Shown: piece by piece, positions 32,452 to 41,648 of the stretch
Position numbering within the stretch: the stretch's first letter is position 1
How the letters are laid out: each line of letters begins with the position of its first letter
Assembly (NCBI GenBank): GCA_009801015.1
Contig: VHZZ01004091.1
Coordinates: 22,885 to 69,417 of the forward strand
DNA length: 46,533 nucleotides
Source of the DNA: Silene noctiflora
Lineage: Eukaryota; Streptophyta; Magnoliopsida; Caryophyllales; Caryophyllaceae
Reading direction: 5' to 3'
Notes under the pieces: generated by a model
The model's database searches: none
Told to the model about the DNA's origin: nothing
Seen by the model: the letters and a program-made list of their open reading frames with translations, nothing else
Position numbers and translations under genes: made by a program

Positions 32452-33729
32452 ATGTCGTCTAAACTCGCCCGGCTTAAACTGTCGTCCATCCTTTCGGATG
32501 GCGTTATGTTCTTAAGCGGTGTTTTAGTTACTGTCATCGTAATCTGGTCGTTCCCATCGATCACAACTCCTAGCTTGAATACCGTTCCATTTTCACCCTC
32601 AGAATACAGCAGTAACATTATCACCCCGTCTCCTCCCATAGCTAACAAAACTGACCTGAACCTTACTACCTTTTATGATGATCCGAAATTCGGTTACTTG
32701 ATGGATAGTCCAGTGAAGGATTGGGATGAGAAGCGAAAGCAATGGTTTAACGCTCATCCATCTTTAGATAGATCAGTGGAGCGGGTTATGATGGTAACCG
32801 GGTCTCAACCAATGCCCTGCACTGCCCCAGATGGGGATCATTTGATGTTGAGGCTTTTTAAGAACAAGGTGGACTACTGTCGGATTCATGGGCATGACAT
32901 CTTCTATAACAATGTCTTGCTCCACCAGGGCATGTACGCGTACTGGGCCAAGTACCCGTTAGTGAAGGCTGCCATGTTATCCCACCCGGAAGCAGAGTGG
33001 ATTTGGTGGATAGACTCTGACGCAGTCTTCACAGACATGGACTTCAATCTGCCGTTGGAGAAGTACAAGGAGTACAACCTGATAGTTTACGGCTGGCCTG
33101 ATGCTTTATATGAGCATAAGAGCTCAATGGGGCTTAATGCTGGAGTTTTCTTGATCCGGAACTGCCAGTGGTCTATGAATATCTTGGACCGGTGGGCCAG
33201 CTTTGGTCCACAGACTGAAAACTTTGCGAAATGGGGCCAAATTCAAAAGGCGGTATTTCCTAACATGGAGCACCCTACATCAGACGATCAAGCTGCTCTA
33301 TGCTACATGATCTTGATGGAAAAAGATATATGGGCAGATAAGTTCTACCTCGAGACTGAGTATGACTTCCAAGGATACTTTATGGGGGTAATTGATAAGT
33401 TGGATAATGCCACACGTCATTACTCGGAGTTAGAGAGGAAGGTGCCAGAATTAAGAAAGAAGCATGCAGAGAAATTTGGGGAGGAATATCGCGCTCTTTG
33501 GCAGCAGCATCTCGAGGCTGCTGGTACTCCTAGACCCTTGAGGAGGTCATTTGTGACACATTTCACAGGGTGTGAGCCCTGCAGTGGATACCATAACCCT
33601 CATTATACTGATGAACAATGTCATGGAGGTATAATAAGGGCATTGAATTTCGGAGATAGTCAGGTTTTGAGGAGTTTCGGGTACACTCGTCATAATTTAT
33701 CCCTTTCTTCCTCAGTTGAACCCCTGTAA
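32452..33729 (+). CDS. GT34 glycosyltransferase 6 (diverged loop)
   Basis: Predicted Golgi glycosyltransferase of 425 residues with one of the longer stems of the set; two sequons (N-K-T and N-L-T) precede T-F-Y-D-D. The anchor spans about 16-35. Motifs are W-W-I-D188-S-D190 (Ile where the others have Val), S-D278-D-Q and T-H370-F-T-G-C. The loop is V-Y-G-W-P-D ... S-S225-M226-G-L-N-A-G. It shares W-A-D-K-F and Q-G-Y-F with GT34-3 to -5. Near the C-terminus the usual H-N-P-M-Y-T becomes H-N-P-H-Y-T. The start at 32452 gives M-S-S-K-L-A-R-L-K-L-S-S, in line with paralogues. Confidence 0.95.
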   Translation: MSSKLARLKLSSILSDGVMFLSGVLVTVIVIWSFPSITTPSLNTVPFSPSEYSSNIITPSPPIANKTDLNLTTFYDDPKFGYLMDSPVKDWDEKRKQWFNAHPSLDRSVERVMMVTGSQPMPCTAPDGDHLMLRLFKNKVDYCRIHGHDIFYNNVLLHQGMYAYWAKYPLVKAAMLSHPEAEWIWWIDSDAVFTDMDFNLPLEKYKEYNLIVYGWPDALYEHKSSMGLNAGVFLIRNCQWSMNILDRWASFGPQTENFAKWGQIQKAVFPNMEHPTSDDQAALCYMILMEKDIWADKFYLETEYDFQGYFMGVIDKLDNATRHYSELERKVPELRKKHAEKFGEEYRALWQQHLEAAGTPRPLRRSFVTHFTGCEPCSGYHNPHYTDEQCHGGIIRALNFGDSQVLRSFGYTRHNLSLSSSVEPL

Positions 33730-34644
33730 TTTGACATACCCCGAATCCTGTCTGCTGAATTATGTTCCATCTTTTTCCGATTGAAGTGTTTTGTAGGTTC
33801 TTTGGGTTGGTATTATACAATGTAGACTTGTATTTGTACAGTATACAACAACAAACATACTATAACCCAAACCCTTAAATATTCTTGCCTATGTAGGAAT
33901 AAGGTTCTGATGTACGCAACTTTACTCTTTGGTTTAAAACACAAAGAAGTTGTCTTCGGATAATTTTGCAATACAAAAGCACATTTATTTTGTAAGCCAT
34001 TTAGCTTGTAAACTCTGAAAAACCTCAAATTTCTTGTTGTCAGATCAACTTATGAAACTTTGTATTTGGCCATTTAGTTCAACCGGTTTTCACACCATGT
34101 AAAAGTTTCATTCTTTGTCCTTACCAACTCTGTGTTTCTACAACAATGTTGTAATACTTCGCGTCATATTAGAATGGGATAAGAAATACGCTAACATCAT
34201 GCGGCTCAAGACATCCGTTTTTTGTTTTGAGTTATATTTTATATCTTAACCGAGTTCTGATGTCTTATAATGCCTGAAGCCCTGGGCTGCCAACAATTAA
34301 TATGCTTTTTGGGGACTAGGTTGGACGTACATAGATAGTTTAGCGGGTAGAATCATTGTGGTACTCATAGCCTGTGTTTGAAACCCACCAACGTCAAAAT
34401 TGCCACATTCACTAATCGACAGGATAGTGAAAACAAGTAGCAGAAGAGAATGCTAGACTGTGTACTGCTACTAGGTCACCTTCAGAATTTCGTTTAGGAA
34501 GGACATCCATTGGCTATGGGACTATCTATCGTGCACCTGGCTTATTTCGCAGTAAGTGATGCTCAATGTGTTATTACCTCTGTTTATGTAATTGGCATTT
34601 AGTACAGGCCAATATTGATACTAGTTTACTGCATCCAAATGGTA
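33730..34644. other. Intergenic after GT34-6
   Basis: The region holds the likely 3' UTR and otherwise A/T-rich sequence. 'tagcgggtag' (about 34339) followed by 'gtgtttgaaaccc' (about 34374) resembles pol III A and B boxes, but no tRNA fold or tail was seen. Confidence 0.4.
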
Positions 34645-34725
34645 CTCCCTCTGTTCAAGCCAATTTTCCGCATGTTTGAGCACAAATATTGAACAAACGT
34701 ACAGGATTGGCTTGAACGGAGGGAG
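34645..34725. mobile_element. Very short Stowaway MITE (81 bp)
   Basis: CTCCCTCTGTTCAAGCCAAT pairs with CTCCCTCCGTTCAAGCCAAT from the other strand, with TA on both sides. Nearly the whole element is a hairpin, so it is at the small end of the Stowaway range. Confidence 0.82.
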
Positions 34726-35206
34726 TATATTACTGTGAGCTTATTATGATTGGAGTTGGGCAGATATTGGACTAACTGTGTATAGATTCTTTCCAAAGAC
34801 CAAATACAGAAATGTAATATTCCAGTGCTAATTTAACTAACTGAAAATGACTGATAGCAAATTGCTGTCAAAGACTGCTAATTGTGCTTAGTGCTAGTAA
34901 CAGTCGGCTGAGTTCGACTGATCATGTTGTTTTACAAAGACGGCTACTTGAACAGATAAAATTATGAAGGTTGGTGATGTTTAGGCTGGCAAACTGAATG
35001 ATTGCTAAGTTAATTTAATAAGCACACCCTTTTCAATTTTGGTTTCTTGTATTTATGTTTGTCGGGAGTCGATGTCATGATCACTGAGAGATGGAACAAT
35101 GATAACGATTTATTAAGGGATTATTTTTATTTTTTGGTTTTAAAGGATTTCACTGGGGTATTTTTATGCTAACGGATTAGGAATCTAGCATGAATATCAC
35201 TCTTAA

Positions 35207-35327
35207 ATGAGTTTAATAGCTAATAGTAGAAGACTTTGGTCACTTTGGGAGGGCCTAACGCCGGGGAGTTACATAGTAGTAAGGGTAGCACTTCAAATCC
35301 CAAAAAAAAAAAAAAAAAAAAAAAAAT
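35207..35327 (+). repeat. Possible retroposon end with a 26-base poly(A) tract
   Basis: A run of 26 A residues (35302-35327) follows 'gggtagcacttcaaatccc', which resembles a degenerate pol III B box. This could be the tail of a SINE-like or LINE-like insertion. No clear target duplication was found, so the call is weak. Confidence 0.3.
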
Positions 35328-35871
35328 ACTTTGTACTTAAAATCATTCTTTTTTACCTGAAAATCTCTGAACATGAGGTCTTAGCAAAGATATTAAACTT
35401 TAAGAAAAAACTTTGCTACCCAAAATTTCATTTCTAGTTCTGCCCCGAGCATTTTCCGTTTCTATACAGTTTAGCATCAAAATGTCACGCGTACCCATTG
35501 CTTTAATGGTAGAAAAGTTAAAATTTGAGCACGATGTTACAAGTTCAAGTTTGAACTTGTATAATTAGCTCGGAAATCCGCAACTACCTGATAATTGCAT
35601 CCTCTAGCTCATTGGATTAGCCTCCTTTTACACTCAAAAAAAGTCTTTACGATGGCTAATCAAATATTGGTACAATGTCTTTTTCTCTCTATAATTTAGC
35701 CTTACTTGTGGACTTGGTGTATATATTCTGACTTATTACTGTTCCATTGTTTGATTAATTCTTCATAATTAAATGATAATCTCTTTTTCAGTATATTCAT
35801 TACGTAGAATTTTCCTACACAAATACAAATCCAACATCACTGTCGCGGTGTCACCTAAGTCATGACCAAAT

Positions 35872-36281
35872 TAGAGGTGTCAACAGCGGATCGAGTTATA
35901 TCGGGTTCGGGATGTTTCAGATCAGTGATGGGAACGGGTCGGTTACAGTTTATGTGGATCATCTTCGGATCATTTATCGGTGGGTGGCAAGTCCGGTTGG
36001 GTGTAGGTGTATTAATTGTAGTTTTAAGTGAAAATAATTATGATAAATGTCAATTTGGTCTTATTTATACCATTATTAATCTAGTTCATTATCGTGTCAT
36101 CCATCTGGTTGAGTCAATATCGGGTCACGGGTCGGTTCAGGTCGGGTTGGGAAAAATAAGGCTGCTATCGGTTATCGGGTCAGCCTTGGGTCGGGTCGAA
36201 ACGGGTTGGTTTTGGTTCACCCGATTTTGGGGTTATATCGGGTCGGGTTTCGGGCGGGTCGGGCGGGTTTTGCCAACTCTA
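35872..36281. mobile_element. hAT-like MITE (410 bp) just upstream of GT34-7
   Basis: The left end 'tagaggtgtcaac' and the reverse complement of the right end 'tagagttggcaaaac' form the inverted repeat. The flanking octamers 'gaccaaat' and 'gacataat' match at 6 of 8 positions, fitting an aged hAT target duplication. The interior is full of 'cgggtcgggt'-type repeats typical of this element class. It ends 35 bp before the conserved promoter block of GT34-7 and 120 bp before its ATG. Confidence 0.75.
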
Positions 36282-36315
36282 GACATAATCCCACTGTTTG
36301 GCGCTGTTGGACTAT

Positions 36316-36364
36316 GCCAAACTTTGAAATAGTCCTCACATGAGCTCTTATACCTTCTATATAA
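36316..36364 (+). promoter_or_regulatory. Core promoter of GT34-7, shared with GT34-8
   Basis: A 23-base block beginning GCCAAACTTTGAAA (36316-36338) is repeated with one mismatch upstream of GT34-8 (41482-41504). TATATAA follows at 36358-36364, only 43 bp from the ATG, so the 5' UTR would be very short. 'ccaaactttgagtc' near GT34-2 (about 14957) resembles the block core. Confidence 0.7.
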
Positions 36365-36400
36365 TCATTTCCTTTGAGTCTTGTTGAATATATCAAAACA

Positions 36401-37684
36401 ATGTCGAAACTTAGGAGGCTTAAGTTGTCATCTGTTTTTTCTGATGGCGTTATGTTCTTAAGTGGCATGTTGGTTACCCTCGTCTTAGTCTGGTTTAACC
36501 CATTTATCATGAACCCGGGCTCAAACGGGTCAAATCCGGTCGCTTTTTCGACTTCCACGGACACTAGTCCGTCACAAAAAACTGTTAAACCTGAACTCAA
36601 CCTTACAACCTTCTATGATGATCCAGCGTTCGGTTATACAATGGAGAAACCGATTAAGAATTGGGATGAGAAGCGAAAACATTGGCTGGCAACTCACCCG
36701 GGCTTCTCTGGGTCGGTTGAGCGCATCATGATGGTGACGGGGACCCAGCCTACGCCCTGCAAAAAGCCGGATGGAGATCATTTGTTATTGAGGCTTTTTA
36801 AGAATAAGGTGGACTACTGTCGGATTCACGGGCATGATATTTTCTATAACAACGTTTTGCTCCACCAGGGGATGCATGGATTTTGGGCCAAGTATCCGCT
36901 AGTCAAGGCTGCGATGTTGGCCCACCCGGAAGCAGAATGGATTTGGTGGGTAGACTCGGATGCAATCTTCACTGATATGGACTTTGATTTGCCAGTGGAG
37001 AAGTACAAGGCCTACAACCTGGTAGCGTACGGGTGGCCTGATATTATATATGAGAAGAAGAGCTCAATGGGGGTTAACGCCGGGGTTTTCTTGATTCGGA
37101 ACTGCCAGTGGTCTATGGATATGTTGGATAGGTGGGCTAGCTTCGGTCCACAGACTAAAGACTACGCGAAATGGGGAAAAGTGCAACAGTCGATGTTCTA
37201 TGATAAGACGGACGCAACATCAGACGATCAAACAGCTTTAACATACATGCTCTTGGTGGAGAAAGAGCAATGGGGAAATAAAATTCACATAGAGGGTGAT
37301 TATTACTTCCAAGGGTACTGGTTGGATATAGTGGACAAATATGATAACGTAACAAAGCGTTACAACGAATTGGAGAGTCAGGTGCCTGCACTGAGGATGA
37401 AGCATGCCGAGAAGGCAGGGGGGAAGTACCGGGCACTGTGGCAGAAGTACCTTGATGAGGCTAACACGGGTGGTTTTACAGGCAGCCAAAGTTGGAGGAG
37501 GCCGTTTATGACGCATTTTACAGGGTGTGAACCCTGTAGTGGGGATCACAACCTTATGTATACTGCTGAGGCGTGCGATAACGGGATGGTGAGAGCCTTA
37601 AATTTTGCTGATAATCAGGTGCTCAGGAATTTTGGGTATACCCGTCGAGATATATCCAACACTCCTGTGGTAGAACCCCTTTGA
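36401..37684 (+). CDS. GT34 glycosyltransferase 7 (diverged loop, subgroup with GT34-2)
   Basis: Predicted Golgi glycosyltransferase of 427 residues. I chose the ATG at 36401 (M-S-K-L-R-R-L-K-L-S-S); the longer frame back to 36374 begins with TTG and would start too close to the TATA box. The anchor is at about 15-34 and N-L-T precedes T-F-Y-D-D. Motifs are D185-S-D187, S-D275-D-Q and T-H372-F-T-G-C; the loop is A-Y-G-W-P-D ... S-S222-M223-G-V-N-A-G. It shares K-V-Q-Q-S-M-F and Q-T-A-L-T-Y-M-L-L-V-E-K with GT34-2. The C-terminal motif reads H-N-L-M-Y-T rather than H-N-P-M-Y-T, and the usual N-S-S-S-V tail is N-T-P-V-V, losing that sequon. Confidence 0.95.
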   Translation: MSKLRRLKLSSVFSDGVMFLSGMLVTLVLVWFNPFIMNPGSNGSNPVAFSTSTDTSPSQKTVKPELNLTTFYDDPAFGYTMEKPIKNWDEKRKHWLATHPGFSGSVERIMMVTGTQPTPCKKPDGDHLLLRLFKNKVDYCRIHGHDIFYNNVLLHQGMHGFWAKYPLVKAAMLAHPEAEWIWWVDSDAIFTDMDFDLPVEKYKAYNLVAYGWPDIIYEKKSSMGVNAGVFLIRNCQWSMDMLDRWASFGPQTKDYAKWGKVQQSMFYDKTDATSDDQTALTYMLLVEKEQWGNKIHIEGDYYFQGYWLDIVDKYDNVTKRYNELESQVPALRMKHAEKAGGKYRALWQKYLDEANTGGFTGSQSWRRPFMTHFTGCEPCSGDHNLMYTAEACDNGMVRALNFADNQVLRNFGYTRRDISNTPVVEPL

Positions 37685-38822
37685 TTTCATCTAGCAGACT
37701 AGCACCATGGCAATGAAGTGTTCCTTTGGCTTGTCGGGTTGTCTACGCTGAACAAGTGGGTCTGACCCGGCTGTGTCCCGATAGTTAGCCTTCGTACAGT
37801 ATACAGCATCAATGTTTTTTGCGCGATTAAGTTAAAAGGGTCAAATACTTGTATACGAGTAATTAATATGATATGAAATATGAAACATAATGTTAGTAGC
37901 TGATATATCAGAATCAGATGCCTTAGCTATAAGCCTGCCTAGCTATGCCCTGGTAAATTAGACAACATTCAAACTTTTGTATGCCTTTTTGTTCATCAAA
38001 GTTTTGTGTATTAGGATCATAAAATGTTCAACTTTAATTTCGAATAAACTTTCTATTACACTTTCTTTACAACTGGCCTCGTTCAAAATGCGATAACACT
38101 AAGGTAATATGGTTGCATCAGGACCCAAATTATAAATTTATGATGTGATCGCAATAATGGTTGTGAAGTTGTCGTATCAGGATGACGAGTATTTTAATAA
38201 AAAGAGTCTGAATTTCGAACCGAGGTCATGAATCCTAGCGTCTAAAGATCATACTGGCATAACGGGTCCGTGCAAACTGTACTTCCAAAAATGTTGAACC
38301 AAATTGTCCAAATGTTCAAATATGATGGCTAGAGCCTCGAGTTGATTAATTGTGTTCTAAATCCAATAAATTATTTTTCTACATATACATACATCATACA
38401 TAAATAAATGCACAAATTTATGAATTATTCGAAAAATAACGGGAAATAATATAGCTATCAACACTTTTATATAAAACCGTTTTACATAAGTATTAGTGTA
38501 AAACCGTACTTGCTCTTCCTCCATACCTCATTTCCTTTCTTTAATTCCAAAACAATTTTTCACACGTTAAAACTTGAGATACTAATCCACTATCATTAGT
38601 AGTACCAGTAGACCAGTAGGAGTGTACAAATATAACCCAACTGTAAAAATTACAGCTAATCACGATTCGTCACAAAACAACCATCACTTTATTTTAAGAT
38701 TATATGCAAACCGAACCGTGTTGACATAAACGTCCATTGCACCTTATTATAATACTAGTTGTCTTGTAAATAACTCATTCTATGTTTTCAAAGAAAAAGA
38801 TTAACCAAATCGAATTGTTATA
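37685..38822. other. Intergenic after GT34-7
   Basis: No credible ORF is present. On the minus strand 'ggttcgaaattc' (about 38208-38222) resembles a B box, but no matching structure was found. Confidence 0.4.
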
Positions 38823-39018
38823 CTCTCTTTGTCTCGGTCAATAGTTTATAGTTTTCTTTTTTTGAGTGTTTTAATCAATAGTTTACATTTCTTTTTTGAG
38901 TGTATTAGTGTTTTACTCTAACTTTATTTTTTAATAATATTAAAATTAATTTCCCTTTCTTTGAACCTTGGTTTTTGTGTATAAAATATATGTAAACATT
39001 TAATTGAGATGGAGGGAG
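38823..39018. mobile_element. Decayed Stowaway-like MITE (196 bp)
   Basis: The left end CTCTCTTTGTCTCGGTCAA and the reverse complement of the right end CTCCCTCCATCTCAATTAA are similar, and TA flanks both. The arms have diverged more than in the other Stowaway copies here, so it is an older insertion. Confidence 0.6.
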
Positions 39019-40012
39019 TAATAACGAATGATGAAATTATATTACTGAGTAGGTGATGTTTCTTAGAGGAGTCATGAACTCCTAATAACATAACTTCAAA
39101 ATGAAAATGAGACGGTTTTCATCCGGTAATACCGAATTTTACTCCTACACTCTCACCTATATAAGGTTAACCCTATAAACTTGTTTCTTCCTTTTGTGGG
39201 ATCGATGTAGTATATCCAATAGAGTGGTACTAATACAGTAATACTACTCGATACCACCCGATAACGCTCTAACATCGTACGGGGTGGGTTTATTTTTCTC
39301 GATATTGTTCGCAAAAGTAGAATAATTGGTACCGAACTATACTCAAAATCAGGGTCTCAACGTGTTGACCAATAAACCTTGTGGAAGTCGACCAAAATAC
39401 ATAGGTAAAGAAGCACCGCACAATGTCATGCACTAGCGACGTTCTTTCTTTATTCAGTTTTGGCTGGAAAGCATCTTTTTTTGTATAATAATTCGTTTAA
39501 AATGCATTAATGATTAATTCTAGTCGTCGGTGTTTAGCGTTTTGTGTGTAAGTTCATAAGTTGTAATCTCGTATACGTGACGGTGCGCCTTTTTTGGTTT
39601 ATGTCTTTGACACGCTTTCATCATATCAACTTATCGAGGTTGGTTTTTTCCCACACAAAAAGACGCTTAATTTTAGGGATGAGATATTAAGATATCATTA
39701 TTATGTATTAAATATTAAATATTAATGTCTCGGATTATGGTTACATAATGTGATTTTCAGATGTTTAACATTAACAAATTGCTACAAAATGATACTTAAC
39801 TAAACTTGTCAAGTCTTAATGAAACTGACTAACCAAGGTGTTAAAAATCGACTGGCCGCTATAAAATGGTCGGGAATTGTTTATTTTCTTCGTTCAAATC
39901 ATTTTAATTTCCAAAACTCTCATATATGGAATATATTATGAAAAATGCGGTGAATTTGTGTAAATAAAGAATATGGGAGTTTCAGATACTTAAAATTACA
40001 CGAGGATAAATT
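39019..40012. other. Intergenic, nothing recognised
   Basis: No ORF of note and no clear repeat. The sequence is A/T-rich with scattered short palindromes. Confidence 0.4.
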
Positions 40013-40156
40013 CAATGGCAGAGCCACGATTCGCATTTGTAGGTGTAAAAAAATTCGGTAACTGCTAATATCATAAGGTAAACTCGAAAAAGTTCGAAAA
40101 GTTTAACTAAAACTTATGAAATTTTAATATATGAGACAAGCGCTAATACACCATTG
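40013..40156. repeat. hAT-like MITE relic related to 14394-14558
   Basis: It begins 'caatggcagagcca' and ends 'acaccattg', and contains 'ctcgaaaaagttcg' followed by 'tttaactaaaact', matching the interior of the copy near 14.4 kb. No target duplication remains. Confidence 0.55.
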
Positions 40157-41481
40157 AGGACTATACAAAGTAAAAGGTCATGTTCTTTTCGACTTAATTT
40201 TAACTTAGTTCAGTTTAATTCAAATCTATTTATCTCAATAAATTTTGATTCAGTTCTAACTAATTTGACAATTCACACAAATCACATTAATGAAGGTGTG
40301 AACTGGACAAGTAGTTGAAAGTAGATTGTTAGTTTGATGCAAGTGATTGATAAATCCCATATGCATATACGTTCCACAAAAGGTGGCGACTTGAACACAG
40401 TGTATTGCTTGTTATAGTCAAAGACTCGCCAACCTGATGTGAATCTATATCATTATATCAAGATGAAAATTCTATTTTTGTAATAACCTAGTCAAAGTCT
40501 TGCCAACTTTTAAAATTTGTGTTTGAATTTTCTTTTAATTTTTATGTATGGACCATTTATTGTCGTTGTTTCATGGAACAGTATCATGCATGTTTAACCA
40601 TGAACTCAATTTGATTTTGTGTAGCCCTCAAAGTCATGGTAAAATACCTCGTTTATCATCCACACTATGTGCACTCATGCACTCGAAATCGGCCCCAAAC
40701 CACGTTTACATAACTATCCGTATCAATCAACAAGGGTTGGCAAGTGTTAATGAGTCCACCTTTTAACCTTATAATAATTAGGAGTTCAATTTCCATTCAG
40801 TTAAAATATAATCCCGTTAGTAGGCAAATTGTAAACACCACCTTAAGTCCTTAAAGAGGCCGGTGATCTGTTTTGGCCTTGAACTGGTTAAAACACTTGA
40901 ATATAAACTTTTATGTATCAAAAAAAAAAATTACTTGTACGAAAAGATTATTAAATGGTTATAGATAGTCCAAAATTTTAAGCGGCAATTCGGCTAGTCT
41001 TACTTAAAACGCAATATCCATTTTAATGTAAAACGAATCTAAATACTTCCACTTGATGATAATGAGACAAACTTGCTGTAATTACCTAGCCAAGTAGCTA
41101 GACAATCACCCTTATCATATGACACCTATTGGAATTCGTTTTATCATTAAAACAGATATTACCGTTTTAAACAAGAATTTGCGGTAGATTAGTCCTTTAA
41201 TCCTCCATTGGAATTAATTTACACAAGTATATGGTAAACTGTCTAATCTTAATAATTTGGGATTTCTGGCATTATGTGTGGACTACTAATGTGAAATCTG
41301 ACTTTTTGTTGAACTAATACTAAAATAATTGACATAAAAATTCTCTTATTAATTTTCATAATATAGAATTAATATTAATAATGACAAGTTGATGCGGATT
41401 GTGGTACGGTGTTGATAATTATATTATCGTCTTTACAAATCATAGCATCATGCTACAGTCCCTACTTACTAAGTGAACTGT
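40157..41481. other. Intergenic before GT34-8
   Basis: The ORF at 40548-40766 (72 codons) has no recognisable domain. The rest is A/T-rich and unremarkable. Confidence 0.4.
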
Positions 41482-41533
41482 GCCAAACTTTGAAAAAGTC
41501 CTCAAGTACACCTCCTATATACATTCTATATAA
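41482..41533 (+). promoter_or_regulatory. Core promoter of GT34-8, shared with GT34-7
   Basis: A 23-base block beginning GCCAAACTTTGAAA (41482-41504) is followed by TATATAA at 41527-41533, 116 bp before the ATG. The spacing of the block to TATATAA (23 versus 20 bp) and the intervening 'cctcctatat'/'ttataccttc' resemble GT34-7. Confidence 0.7.
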
Positions 41534-41648
41534 CCCTTAGTTTTACAGACACTAATTACTTACTTAACCAACCTGTTTCCTTTATAAACATTAGTATATC
41601 TTCATCTTAATTCATTCAATTTCTAGTCGGAGCAAGATCATAAGAAAG

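Noticed and set aside
36374..36400. N-terminal extension of GT34-7
   Set aside because: It also begins with TTG and would start about 10 bp after the TATA box; the ATG at 36401 matches the M-S-K start of paralogues.
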